Below are positions 9,718 through 21,483 of a DNA stretch of 64,000 bases, in pieces. The stretch lies in NCBI GenBank assembly GCA_036023115.1, contig JAYKKT010000055.1, positions 12,896,501 through 12,960,500 of the forward strand. Direction: 5' to 3'. This stretch comes from Brasenia schreberi. Lineage: Eukaryota; Streptophyta; Magnoliopsida; Nymphaeales; Cabombaceae. The translations under genes were made by a program, and so were the position numbers. The notes beneath the pieces were generated by a model, which searched no databases, was not told where the DNA came from, and saw only the letters and a program-made list of their open reading frames with translations. The number at the start of each line of letters is the position of its first letter. Positions within the stretch are counted from its first letter, which is position 1.

Positions 9718-10884
9718 GCTGGGCGCGCAGAAGACAAGGCACGCGGTGTTCAGCAGGGCGCTAGGGCGCCGGGGTACTGCGGGGGCGCACGGGGCACAAT
9801 GAGGGCGCACGGGGTGCAGCCAGGTGCAGCGCTAGGGGCCGCTTGCTTTGTAGGGCTGGCTGTGGGTTAGCACGGGGTTTGGCCGTGGTGTAGGGGGTTG
9901 TGACCGTGGTGTAGCACGGTCTAGGTTTAGGGGTTAGGTTTAGTTGGGGTTGGGTTAGGTTGGGTCGAACCTAGGCAAGGTCGGGGTTAGGTTTAGGGTG
10001 GCTTACCTCTTGGAGTCGGTCCACCATATGCACCCACGCCGAGCCTTCTTGGTTGCGGCCTCCTCCTCCTTAGTTGCTGCCCTTGGCTAGGTCTAGGTTC
10101 ATACAAGGTTCGAACCCAAACCCTTGATCAAGCCCACATGGCTAACCCATGGCTAAGCTCCACGGTTAACCCACTCTCTCACTCTCTCTCCTCCAAGCAA
10201 TTCACGTGAAGATGCATTTGGGGACCCCCTCACCTCTATTTATAGACAAATGAGGTGTGTCTTGGATTTGGGTCTTGGAATCTAGATCCGATCCAAACAC
10301 TATTTGGGTCTGGATCTTGGATCTTGGATATTTTGGATCCAGATTCGACCCAAATATTTAGTTGGTTTTGGATCTCGGTTCTTGGATATTTTGGATCCAG
10401 ATCCAATCCAAACACTATTTGGATATGGATCTGGATATTTGGGTCTAGATCCAATCTAAATTTCTTTTCTTCAGTCCTTTCTGGCATTTTTCGAGACGGA
10501 CGGTTTGTGTGGGCCCTAGCTTTATTAGCACTCCGTCTTATGCTGGGTTTTCCCCAACTTTGTCGTCCGAACTCCTTCTCGCCTTTTTGGACTTTGTTTC
10601 TGCTCATTTTCACCGTTTTTGGCTTGGATTTCTGCTGCTTGGGTGGATGTGCTTGGCTTGGCTCTTTGGTGCTCCGGGCTTGCAGTTTGCTTCGGGCTTG
10701 GGCCTTCCTTTTGCCTTTTGACCTTGGCTTTTATCAGGCCAGGGTGCTGTCTTTGGGCTTCCGAACCTACTTCAGAGGCTGCTTTTGATTTAGGCTTCAC
10801 TTTTCTTGTTTTTCTGGCTTTGGCCTTTGAAGGGCTTTTAAAGTTCAAAAGTTTTCAAAATATGGCATTTTTGGGGTGTTTACA
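9718..10884 (-). repeat. LTR 5' fragment T6, - strand
   Basis: A second copy of the U3 half follows T5 head to tail. It has a G-rich, GCGC-rich part (9718-9990), a TATA-like box (about 10236-10246), the repeated ATCCAAACACTATTTGGAT tract (10250-10450) and the start at 10884 (TGTAAACACCCC on the - strand). Its 3' half is absent here, so T5 probably inserted into it or deletion joined them. The Trp/Ile- and Asp/Pro-rich frames across 10236-10788 are not genes. Confidence 0.65.
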
Positions 10885-11422
10885 GATGGTAGGTAGAGTC
10901 ACACCCTACCTCAACCGCTACTTCAACCACCGTCTGTTGTACACCCACAAGGGTTTACGCATGGTTGCTTCTCACTACACTGCGAACAACTCTTCCTTGG
11001 CCCTCCTAGACTCCCAGCACACTCACGCCATAGGTGTTGTACGACTACAAGAAAAAGACTCAAGAGGAAGGATCAACAAGACTTTATTCCATGTGAACAC
11101 ATACAAGATATTCTTATTGGATAGAACTTAGACAGCCTTAGCTCTCCTCAAGCTAAGCTCCCTCACCCAAAGCTCGAGATTGTAGCTCTCCTGAGCTAGA
11201 ACCCGAATTAGGCCTCTCTAATCTCTCTCTCACTAACCAGCCAACATCGGGTATTTATAACCGTGGAGGAGTCATTGCCCCAAGGGATACTCCAATGAAA
11301 TATTCCTTTGGGTTGGTATGGCTAATATCCCATCATCTAGAAGTGTCCAACCCTTTCCTAGCTCTATAGTGTTCACACTCTTAGTTACACTCCCTATTAG
11401 GCTTAGCACTCGGTTAGGTCAC
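10885..11422. other. Unassigned segment U1, possible LTR of another family
   Basis: This 538-bp block lacks the motifs of the surrounding family. On the - strand it has GGTTATAAATAC (11251-11262) and, about 155 nt downstream, AATAAAG (11092-11098), a promoter/poly(A) spacing that would fit a small LTR. I could not find convincing TG...CA ends or a target-site duplication. An open frame crossing it (to 11131) has no recognisable product. Confidence 0.3.
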
Positions 11423-13020
11423 TGTAAACACCCAAAATTATGATGTTTTAAAAAACTCCTGAATTTCAAAAACCAGCTTATAGCCTTTCTGAACCTTTAA
11501 AACCCCAAATTTTAAAGTTTAAACCCTTTTGGAAAATATTTCAACCTATATAATAAAAGCGAGATTGAAGATTGAACCCTGTGTTCATTTCAAGGTAAGT
11601 TCAACTTCAAAAATACAAAATGGAATCGAGACCCTGTTGAAGCCATCAAGAGTCAAGCACTGTAAGAGACTAAAATCAAGAACCGGGCATATCAAAACTG
11701 AAATCAGTATTCGCTTCAAAATCTGGGATCAACCTCATCAAGTACAAGCTCGAGAAGGAACCAAATGAATCAAACCAAGCAGCAAACAAAAAAGTCATGG
11801 AATCAAGCATCAACTGGTAAAAAAGGACTGAAAAGAACCTAGTCTAAAATTGGGTCACCAAGGAACCGAAGCCCGCTTGAAAACTATCCATTTCATGCCC
11901 CCAAAGGACACAAAATTTTTTGGATTGGATCTTGACCAAAGGATTGGATCTTGACCAAAAGATCCAATCCATGCCCCAAAGAAGGACCCTTAGATCGGGT
12001 TGGACCAAAAGATTCAACACGCCCCAAATTTTCAGCATTTCGGGAAAACTTGTAAGTGCTTTTAAACTTTGGTTTTAAACCATTTTCTCTGCTTAATTCA
12101 ATTCAAAAAGGGGTTGAATTAATGGAGCGCAACCTCCCCCCATGTTGTAATATTGATTAGCTCTCTTCGCTTGTCATTTAATTGGTAGATGATCACGATT
12201 ACACCCACGTGCACTGGAGTCTTTTTGCTCTCTTATCCCAATATACTTTATAAACCTTCTATACTTTGAATCCCCTCTCTTCTTAAGCCAATATACATAT
12301 TTCATTTCGCGTGAGTTTTACTTTCAGGAATGTAAAGTGACTGCACTTTCATTTCGCGTGAGTTTACTTTTTGGGAATGTAGAGTGACTACACTTTCATT
12401 TCGCATGAGTTTTACTTTCGGGAATGTAGAGTGACTACACTTTCATTTCGCGTGAGTTTTACTTTTGGGAATGTAGAGTGACTGCACTTTCATTTTGTGT
12501 GAGTTTTACTTTCAGGAACATAGAGTGACTGCACTTTCATTTTGCGTGAGTTTTACTTTCGGGAATATAGAGTGACTACACTTTCATTTCGCGTGAGATT
12601 TACTTTCGGGAATGTAGAGTGACTGCACTTTCATTTTGCGTGAGTTTTACTTTCGGGAATGTAGAGTGACTGCACTTTCATTTCACGTGAGTTTACTTTG
12701 AGAATGTAGAGTGACTGCACTTTCATTTCGCGTGAGTTTTACTTCAGATGTAGAGTGGGTGCAATTTCAATTCGGGTGAGTTTGCATCATCATTCTTAAA
12801 AACCCAAAATAGGATTTCTAGCATCTCTGCATCCACTCATTGCAGCAATCTCTCGACACTCTCTCCGATCACGTTGAAACTAGGCCCACACATTTCACAC
12901 ACATCAGGTCACAATAAGTAAAACTTGCAAGAAATTTAGGGTCGTCGAACTCCATAATAAAATTGGCAAAAGTGCACGAACCAAATTCTTTCAAAATACT
13001 TGTCATTCATATAATTGGCA
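11423..13020 (+). repeat. 5' LTR of divergent element T7, 3' end lost
   Basis: It starts TGTAAACACCC at 11423 and has a GGATCTTGACCAAA repeat pair (about 11930-11960), the GTAAGT at 12052, the box with CCTCCCCCC (about 12130) and a 47-bp tandem array. The usual hairpin cluster, terminal TCTACA and PBS are missing. Sequence passes through about 250 bp of degenerate DNA into gag. The right limit is approximate. Confidence 0.65.
12299..12765 (+). repeat. Tandem array, 47-bp unit, about 10 copies
   Basis: The unit alternates TTTCATTTCGCGTGAGTTTT with CTTTCGGGAATGTAGAGTGA plus a few bases. About ten units with scattered substitutions lie back to back, the last ones shortened. It occupies the repeat zone of the T7 LTR and replaces the 108-110-bp units of other copies. 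Confidence 0.85.
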
Positions 13021-13039
13021 AAAGTTTTCAAAAACCACT

Positions 13040-14245
13040 TTAAAAAACAAGAAAGAAGAGTTCAAAGACTTGCGAAAGGAATTTGAAGCAAGGATCGCCG
13101 CCCTTAGACAAGAGGCCGAGGTGGCCAAGTCTTGCTCATCTCATGGCAAACACGCCAAGGCTAAGAAAAAGCCTAGAAAGTCGAAAAGGCTCAAAGAAAC
13201 CTCTGTCATGGAGGGGGACCAAAATTACGAATCCTTCACACTAAAGGATCGAAAAGCCCTCCAACAACTGTTGAGAGGCCAAAATAAAGAGAAAAGATCA
13301 TACACACTATCTGATTTTCTTCCTTCAAATTACTAAACAGATAGTGACGGCGACATACCGAACTTCCATTGGTATGATGGCACAAGGGACCCCAAATCCC
13401 ACCTGCAATTTTTTTCTCATAGAGCCTACAAGAAAAAGGACTCTGCCAAATGGATATATTAGTTCCCCCTCTCCCTTAAGAGAACTGCTTCAAAATGGCT
13501 CGCTTCTAATGACCTAAGCCAGTTCGCAACTTTTGAAGAGTTGGCGAATAGCTTCATGTAAAGGTTTTCTTATAACGTGGAAGTGACCCCCACTTTGAAT
13601 ACCCTTAGGGACACAAAACAAGCATCAAACGAGGATGTACATGTATTCATCGTTCAATGGAGGTCCCTTATCGGGCAAGTGAGAGAGCCCATCTCCGAAG
13701 GATGCACAGTAATGCTCATCCTTGAAAACTTTAAAACGGAGTTAAAAACACTTTTTTTTTGCACAAAATTTCAACTTTCCATAAACTAATAAAAAAGGCT
13801 TCCTTCTTCAAAGCAAATCTGAAAAAGGGGTCTATGATGACTTGTGGAAAGGAAAAATGATTCAGAAACCACGATTTGAAAACTGGGGACTTACGGGCTA
13901 CCCACTGTGGATAATTAGGCAAAACCCCAAAAAATTGCTAATGTCTGAGTGGAAACGAACCCGGCTGGAACTTCAAAGAGAAATAAACCAAAAATTGAAA
14001 AAAAGATTAAAAAAACTTTCGAAAAAAGGGAGTATACCTCATTGGGGCAGCCCATCTCAGAGGTCCTCGACCTCTTGCTCGCCCAAGGAATGGTAACACT
14101 CCCCGAGATTCCCGAGGGGACACCTCCAAAAGGGAGATTTTTGAACAAATTTTGCAAATATCATAGGCTCAAGGGCTATGATACAAATAAATGTTACTTC
14201 CTTTTAAATAAAATCAAGGACTTGATAGAGCAGGGCCGACTCTAG
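13040..14245 (+). pseudogene. gag: gag of T7, degenerate
   Basis: It begins inside Gag (EFKDLRKEFEARIAALRQEAE); the ATG and leader are lost. Conserved Gag blocks follow, then PISEVLDLLLAQGM-like residues in a shifted frame, and the knuckle FCKYHRLKGYDTNKC (C-X2-H-X4-H-X4-C). Damage includes stops at 13334 (TAA), 13459 (TAG at a Trp position) and 13558 (TAA), a T-run frameshift near 13750, and a TAG at 14243 directly after EQGRL. T14 has a TAG at the same place. Confidence 0.8.
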
Positions 14246-14815
14246 GTCATTGAGGAACCGGAACCCGCCCAAGCCATTCTTAAAGAGCCCTTTCCCAACC
14301 ATGCAAGCACCAGTGGGAAGGACAAAGAGGTATGTGTTTTCTCAGCTTCCTTGAATGGTTTGGAGCATGCATTGCATACGGATTCCACTACTTGTCACAC
14401 ACCACCTTCTCTCATCATAATGAAAAAAGCTAAGCAAGTAGTGATCTAGGGAGCGCTTATAGTCCCGCCCCTGGCTAGAGCCATTTTAGAAATTTGGGGT
14501 GCTCCGAAGCACCAAGTTAAAGCCAACATAGGAACGAGCCCTAGGAAAGGTGTGGGCGAAGTGTCTAGGTCCGGAAGGATCTATCAACCTCCACATCTAG
14601 CAAAAGATGCTACCAAGGAAGTGGTCATTGTTCCCGGCCCTTCAAAATCATGCATTCCCAAAGCATCTCAGATCATGGACAAGGGAAAAAACATGTTAAC
14701 CCCCTATGATTTTGAAGCACATCTTTCCAAGATCCCTATAAACATGTTTATCCTAGAACTAATCCAAACTTCCTCTAGGCATTGACATGTCTTAGAGAAA
14801 ATCTTAGAAAAGGCC
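14246..14815 (+). pseudogene. gag-pro linker / protease N-terminal remnant of T7
   Basis: The sequence continues the T7 frame set: VIEEPEPAQAI, then GEVSRSGRIYQPPHLAK and KIPINMFILELIQTSSRH, matching the region upstream of the retropepsin motif in T15 (about 45380-45600). A TGA at 14783 replaces Arg. The copy is cut at about 14815 before the catalytic motif, where a - strand LTR segment begins. Confidence 0.75.
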
Positions 14816-15094
14816 AGGTTTTTATGTCTGAATGAATTTGATCTTATAGAAATCTATGGATATCAGCTTTCCAATGAATCAAAATTCATCGATTTTGGAT
14901 ACTCACAAACAGAGTTATGGGATGAATACCCAGGCTCTGTTATAGGGAAACTGGTTGGACAACAGTTTATAAAAACTTTTCCAATTTTGCATAATTTTAA
15001 TTACGATGCTGCACGACCCTAAAATTCTTGAAAATTTTATTAGAAGTTGGCCTATGTGTGTAGAAGAAGTGTGCAAAGATTCACGTATGCAGAC
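14816..15094 (-). repeat. LTR interior fragment T8, - strand
   Basis: It resembles 22155-22485 inside the T11 LTR in the same orientation (shared AGCTATGGATATCAG, CCTAAAATTCTT and CGTATGCAGA words). It joins T9 at a shared TGTAGA word, suggesting a microhomology junction. No coding content is seen. Confidence 0.5.
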
Positions 15095-15740
15095 TGTAGA
15101 CATGAATTTATTTTCAAATTGTTCGGGATTCGAAATCAAACCCTCGGACTACGTCATGTTGCGCGAGCGTGCCAGTTAGTTTGTGAAAACTAACAAATTC
15201 TGATTTTCTAACTTCTAAGGACGATTACAGACAAGTGAGATCTTTTCGATATAGGCCTTCTTGAACCGGCGCTCAAGGGTCAGCCTAGACGTTTGAAAAG
15301 TTGTTTGAATCCGTTAAATCGAAAAAGGAAAAATCAGATTTTTCAACACGTTGCTGTAGGTAGACCTACCTTCACCGAGTCGATTGCCACTGTTGCCTGC
15401 TAAAATCGATCATCGTATTTTGGTAAGTGGAGCTGGTTGTTGATTGACAAGCAGTTGTTGTCAAGGTGGTCAATTAGTTGCCTTTTTGCCAAATATCAAG
15501 GTTGTACGATGTCATATTGAGGAAACCTTGGATCATGCAACATTTGAGCAAGTGTTGTGCAGTTGTGGAGCAGGCTGAGTCCTCTGTATCCGTTCAGTAA
15601 GGTAAGTAACGTTGGCTGCAGAAGCTGATCGGTATGTTGCCATGCTGAAATCGGTTCTTCCCAATGTTGTCTCACGGTAGAGTGTTGTCTGAACTCTCTC
15701 AAATAGCCGAATATGGTTGCATGTATAGAAGCTACACTTC
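15095..15740 (-). repeat. 3' part of LTR T9, - strand (left of solo LTR S1)
   Basis: On the - strand the LTR end TGTCTACA lies at 15095. Next inward are GTTAGTTT-GTGA-AAACTAAC (15175-15194) and hairpin 1 with arms TAGGCT/GGCCTA (15252-15287). Beyond about 15366 the sequence is divergent and has no recognisable repeat words. The LTR continues at 18721 after S1. Confidence 0.6.
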
Positions 15741-18715
15741 TATAAACACCCCGAAATCCCACGAATTTCTTAAAACAAACCTGGTTTTGTAAAAGCAACC
15801 CCAAAGGACCATTTTTCAGTCTGGAAACCCAGGAGCCTTCCAGACAACCCTGTATATATGTTTTAAACTTCATATTTCAAAAATATATAATATGGCTTTT
15901 GAAAACCTTTTAAAACACGTTTTTGAAACCCCAAAGCAGCTTGGCCTAATCAAGACAGGACCAGCGAAGTCAAAAAGAGCCCGGAACCGGAGCACATGTC
16001 AAGCCCGGCACAGCAACTCTCGTATCACATCCATACCCCCAGGATCTCGAACGTCCAAGACCCTGTTCTTATCAAAATGTCATTTGAAGTCATCTCCGGA
16101 AGGCAAAAACGGAGGCGGACGACCATGTTGGCAAAGACCCAACACAAACGGAGTACTGATGCTGTCAGGCCCCGCACAAATCATCCGTTTCGAACCCAGC
16201 TCGAAGGAGTCAGAGTTCAGTTTGGATTGGATCTGGACCATATATATCCAGATCCCAATCCAAACCCATGTGTGGACTTGGATTTGGATTTGGATCCAGA
16301 GATCCAATCCAATATCCATATCCATGGCCCACATCACCTTCTCATAAATGGAGGTGGGGCCCACTTGAAATTCACGTGGGATCATGGGCATGAGAGAGAG
16401 TGGGGATGGATAATATCAAGAGTGTTGTAATTAAGCTTGACTTGTGTGTCAAGTTTGGGGTTAATCATGTGGGTTAGCCTAATTGAGTGGGTTTAAGCTT
16501 GTAATTAGCCAAAACCTAACCTAGGGCTGCACCAACATGAGGTGGTTAAGGTCTATGGGCCATGCAAAGGGAGCTCCTTCACCTAAACCTAACCCAAAAC
16601 ACCTAATCCTAGCCTACCACCCTAATCCACCCCTAATCTGAGCCTAATCACCTAACCCACTTCCCTAATCCCGGCCTAATCCCAACCTAATCACCTAACC
16701 CACTTCCCTAATCCTTCCCTAAACCTAGGTTAATTTCCCTAAACCTAGCCTAATCACCTAACCTAGCTCACTAAACCTCACCCTAAAACCCAACCACCTA
16801 ACCTAGCCCTAAACCCCTAAACCACCCCTAGCCCACAATCTACCCAAACCACTAGTTTTTAAAATATCTGGCCCTACCCTTTCCAGCCCACCTTATCTTC
16901 ATACCACCCTACCTAAACCACCTAACCACTACCCCAAACCCAGCCCTAATCGACCTACCCAACTCCCTATATAAACCCCCCCCCCTTGGGGCGGGTTTTC
17001 TAGCTAGAATCGCCTTCCCCAAGCCCAGCCGAGCCCCCACTTCCCAGCCCAGCCAAACCTGCTCCACCTTCTCCGCCTGCACCACCACCATCCCTCCATC
17101 CCACCACCACTTGCACCGCCATCTCCACCACCTCCTGGCCAAGCCTCACTACCTGCCCAGCTTCTTTCAAGCCGAGCGCCATCTTCATTCCATTCGGTTA
17201 GTACCCCTTACTTCGTCTCACCTTCTCTACTCCCTCTCCACTCTCAGCCACCTAAACCCTACCACAACACCCTACCACCAGCCATTCCCCTTTGCTGCCA
17301 CCCTTCTCACTCAGCCGAACCTAGTCATCCTAGCAGCCCGCTACCACCACATTCCCCTAGGACTCCCATTCGGCCTTTCCTTAAACTCTCCTTAGGTCAA
17401 TATTCCCTAACACTCTATACTCTCCATTCGTGACCCTACCTACATACTTGGCCCAGCCCCTTTAATTTTCCACATCAAGGCGAACACCCACTTGCAGCCG
17501 GCCAGCACCCTTTGTCATTCACCCTCGTGGAGCTCCCGTTTGCAGCCTAAGGCGAAGGCCAAGCCCACGCTCAAGCAAGGCCTCTACGGACCAGCTACTC
17601 GTAAGTGCCTAAACCCGGTCTTTAGTTGTATACTTGCTTGAGATTCAATTTGATACGGGGTTGTAATAACGGAGCATAGTCTCCCCCCGCTTGTAATAAC
17701 GTGGCTTGGCACACCCACACACGTGCACTCTCTTAGTTGTGCACGATTTTGAACACACACGGGCCTAATCAGCCCCTAATACATAAGTATATATATATAT
17801 AATTTCATTTTCGAAGGGTTTTTGCTTAAGTTGGGTAAGTTGTCTTTCAATTCAAGCACTCACACACATTGAGCTTTTGCTCTTATTTGAAAGACCCAAG
17901 TAAGGGCCGACCTATACTATTTGGGTTTCATTTCATGTCGTGTGAGTAAGTCTTTCAATTCAAGCACTCTCACACACATTGAGCTTTCGCTCTTATTTGA
18001 AAGACCCAAGTAAGGGCCGACCTATACTATTTGGGTTTAATTTCATGTCGTGTGTGTAAGTCTTTCAATTCAAGCACGCACCCACATTGAGCCTTCGCTC
18101 TTATTTGCAAGACCCGAGTAAGGGCTCATATACCTACTCTATATACATATCTCCCTTCGGCATTTATATTTCAAGTCATTTCCCTTCGGTTATTTCCCTT
18201 CAGTATTGTCTTTACATTTCGGGTTTTCCCTTTGGAGTAGCATGAGTTTGCATTGCATCTACGCCATACCACGAGGTAGGACGCATATTGCATCAAAGCA
18301 AGCCCCGCTCGAATTCGCCCATGTAGTGGAGTGTTCATAACACACAAACTAGGTGGCCCGAAGAGGGATAAAAGAAAAGACTTAGGCACGTGCAAATCCA
18401 CGTGATCTAAAACATGCAATCGCATTTTAAAGACCCGAAATAGACACCTCGAACCGCTTCGTAGACTTTCTCTCCAAAACTCAATTTTTGCAATGCGTAC
18501 AGACTGACCCTTACGCATCGGTGCAAGAAGGTCTACGACGACAAGAGCTTACTTGCTCACAGTCGCCACGTTTAGAAGTCAGTATTAAAAATATCTTCGC
18601 TAGCTTAGGCATGCTAGCTGGCACACCCTGTTTGCATACATAGGCCTTAGACACACGAGAGGATTCGCTCCGAGCCCTGGAAAAGGCGAGAGGCGGGGAT
18701 TTTCGCGCGTCTACA
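15741..18715 (+). mobile_element. Solo LTR S1 (TSD ACTTC)
   Basis: A complete 2975-bp LTR from TATAAACACCCCG (TG mutated to TA) to CGCGTCTACA. It is flanked by ACTTC at 15736-15740 and 18716-18720, with no PBS, gag or second LTR, so it is a solo LTR left by LTR-LTR recombination. It carries the hairpin tract (16200-16330), CCTAA-rich U3 (16570-16830), TATA2 at 16967, GTAAGT at 17601, 108-bp-type repeats (17830-18120) and the U5 hairpins (18498-18630). It interrupts LTR T9. Confidence 0.92.
16967..16975 (+). promoter_or_regulatory. TATA box (TATA2) of solo LTR S1
   Basis: CTATATAAA is followed by a run of C, then TTGGGGCGGGTTTT, which can pair with the C run as a hairpin at the predicted RNA start. 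It is homologous to 494, 32388 and 59765. Confidence 0.6.
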
Positions 18716-18720
18716 ACTTC

Positions 18721-20941
18721 TATTGACATTCGTATTATTCACCAAATGCTTATCTGTCCTTTTACACAAATAGTCCAGATATGAATCAAGATATCGTCCC
18801 TATTGTTGAGCTCGGCTGGACAGGATACGGTAAGACATCCTGTGAATTTGCCACTTTCCCATCATACTCTTGACGATAATGACTTTCCCTTCAGGACGTC
18901 GATTTCTTTTCGAACATGAGCTTTCCTTTCTTGGATCCCTTTTTAACATAAGCTTTCCTTTCTCGAGTATTGGCTTTCCTTCTGGGCACCGACCTTCCTT
19001 TTTAAGAACCTAAGACTAAAAATGACAGGTTGACTTGCCAAACAACGTCGAAATTGGCAAGTTTCAAACATTTTATAAAAAAAATATTTATATTTGAAAA
19101 TATCAAATTTAATGAAATTCTCAAATATTGCTTTGGAAAAACATTGGGTTTCATTCCCAGTTTTTGTTTACAAAGGTGACCTACTTTTGCTTTGTGAGTC
19201 AGTCTATAACCACCTTGACCATTTAACCCTTCTTATGGGTGTGGGATATCGAATTACTTTAACCACTTCAACGGATGTAAGGTGTCGTACCACTTTAACC
19301 CTGGATATCAGGTCTTGGAATGAGACCCTTCTCAATCGAGCAAATTTCTAAGGTCTGGTTTAAATTTAACTTGTTTTTGAATATTAAGGGTTTTGAAATT
19401 TCATAAATTTATAATTTGTAAATATTTTTGGGTTTGATTCCCAATGTTACCTTTTTCATTTGTTTATAAAAGGAATTATTTGAAATCATGCTTTCTTTGA
19501 AGGCAATTGCTTAAAAAGGCAAAATCCTGCCAATTTGGTCTTGAGGGTAAAATCGTCATTTTTATAAAATTTTGTCCAAATTCAAATTTTTCTAAAAGGA
19601 AAGCAACATTCCATCATTTTTAGGCTGCCATAAAATTTTGATGCTGAAACAAGCTCATTTGATGCATTTTTATTTAAACCAAAGCTGCCAAAAATAGTTA
19701 ATTTTCTAAAAAGGTAAAAATTTTAAAAGAAAATTTTGTGTGTTTATACATACATGATGAAAACCAGATTTCAAGTTTTTAGAATCATACATGATGCAAA
19801 CTTACACGAACTGAAAAGCAACAACACAACATCACGAATTAAATTGCTGAAGGGAAATGAATTGAAATATACTTAATAGCTTTAGCATAGAGGGGATTAG
19901 AGAATATAGAGTGTTTATAGAATATAAAGAGGTAGAATAAAAAAATCAAACAAATAGAGTGCATAATCAAAGAAAGGGAAATTTCAGCAACATCTACTTC
20001 TATTACATCATGGGGGGAGACAAAGCTCCATTAATACAACCCCTTTTGAATTGAATTTGAAAAAGAGATGTGGAAGAAATAAAATAGAGCAGCACTTACT
20101 CGGACTTACACAAGAAAACATCCTCCAACGTAATGGCCGGCCACCCCTTTCTTCAACCTTTCCCCTTTTGGTCAAACACTCACCTCTCACAAACTGTGAC
20201 CTAGATTCTACCCTCTTTCTCTCTCTAATTCTACTTCCTTGCAGCTCTCACAAACCTCTCAAAACTCTCAAAGTGCAACCCCTTTTGTTGGCCTCTCCTT
20301 TCTCCCAAGGCCCTCCAATTCATGTGGCCTTGGTGGTCTCTTATGGTCAAATGTGGTTAAATGTGGACCAGCCCCATGTGGGCTGGTTTAGTCTTAAGTC
20401 ACATGCCTTGGTCCTAGTTGATTGGACTTGAAGGCACTCGGCTAGGCTTGTTTTAAGGCCTTGATTGACCTTGTTTGATGGCTCTTCTTAACTTTGCTTG
20501 ACTTATGTTGATATGTGGGTTGGATAAACATTTGATAAGCCTTTGGAATCATCACCTAAGTTCCACCATTTACAATTTGAATAAGCCGACCAATCCTTGT
20601 CCCAAGGTTTCATTTGATCCAAACGAATCCTTGATTTGATTTAATAACCAACTTGAGTTGCTTTGGTGCTGGCCCATTTAATTTGATTTGTTGATGAAGA
20701 TATGCTTTTTACTTGGTCCACTCCTTTGCTTCCGGGCTTGAGCTCGATCCTGGATTGAATTGGGCCCCACCTGTTTGCCTGATTCGCTGAAATCATTTGA
20801 GCTTTTTAACTTCAATTTAAAACCTTTAATTTGAAACATTTTTAAAAGATTTGAACTTTTCATTTAAAACAAAAGGTTTTAAATCATTTGAATTCTCAAA
20901 ATTGAGAGTGTTAGGAAATTTTTTTATTTAGGGTGTTTACA
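18721..20941 (-). repeat. 5' part of LTR T9, - strand (right of S1)
   Basis: It continues the LTR split by S1 and ends at 20941, the LTR start on the - strand (TGTAAACACCC). It carries ACTTAC (donor motif) at 20094 beside the GGGGGGAGACAAAGCTCC box (about 20011). 18721-19100 holds repeated CTTTCCTT words and nothing recognisable; 19370-19800 is AT-rich. The 5-bp flanks (CAGAC left, AGTCC right) do not match, so this is not a clean solo LTR. Confidence 0.55.
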
Positions 20942-21151
20942 AGTCCTCAAAGCGCCTAGGCTGACCCTTGAGCGTCGGCTAAAGAAGGCCTAAGGTGACA
21001 AGATCTTGCTTAGCCATGATCGCCAAACAAGTCAGATTTATAAACTTTACTAGTTTTGAAAACTAGCTTGCGTGCTCACACAAACGAAGTAGATTTGAGA
21101 AGTTTATTTCAAGTCTCTACATAGGCTTGCAGTGAAATTTTCATATCTACA
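20942..21151 (+). repeat. LTR 3' end T10, + strand
   Basis: A 210-bp LTR terminus with hairpin 1 (TAGGCT 20957, GGCCTA 20987; inner TTGAGC-GTCG-GCTAAA) and the palindrome CTAGTTTTGAAAACTAG (21050-21066), ending ATATCTACA. The rest was separated by the - strand LTR T9. It abuts the - strand gag of T11. Confidence 0.65.
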
Positions 21152-21483
21152 GGCCCCTTAGTAATTGTTGGAGGGCCTTCCTATCCTTAATAGTAAAGGA
21201 CTCGGGTATTGGTTCTTCTTCAAATTTGGAGGTCACTTTAGGCTTTCATGAGTGATATGATCTCCTATGAGCCCTTGGTTGCTTGCCATGAGAGGAGGGG
21301 GATTCCACTGCATTGGTCTTTTGGCTTAATGTGGCGATTTTCCGCTTGATCCTTAGCTCTTTTTAGGGAGGCAATCCTATCTTTCTAGTTTTTCAAACTT
21401 TATTTAGAATTTTTTTTTGAAAATTGACTTTTGGATCACGAGGCTCGACTCGACACCTCATAAGAATACTCTGAACTTGACAA
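21152..21483 (-). pseudogene. gag: gag N-terminal remnant of T11
   Basis: On the - strand, reading from 21483, the start codon is mutated (ATG to TTG) and is followed by SSSEYSYEVSSRAS, matching the N-terminus of the other Gag copies. Stops and shifts then accumulate. A TTTTTTTTCATAG acceptor-like tract lies 27 nt upstream (21510-21511), as in other copies. It is truncated at 21152 by LTR T10. Confidence 0.65.

Noticed and set aside
8868..10850. Trp/Ile-rich and Asp/Pro-rich open frames on both strands (also around 25238-25577, 16080-16430, 41793-42164)
   Set aside because: They are translations of the GGATCC/TTGGAT inverted repeats, present in several frames and both strands at once.
12299..12765. 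Regular repeats resembling a CRISPR array (also 42586-43020 and 33400-34010)
   Set aside because: Units are contiguous tandem repeats without unique spacers, they lie inside LTRs, and the context is a plant genome.
15095..20941. T9 as a second clean solo LTR around S1
   Set aside because: The 5-bp flanks differ (CAGAC and AGTCC), and part of the sequence is unrelated to other LTRs.
11423..21151. T7 5' LTR and T10 LTR end as two ends of one element
   Set aside because: Flanking 5-mers (GTCAC and GGCCC) do not match, and the LTR types differ.
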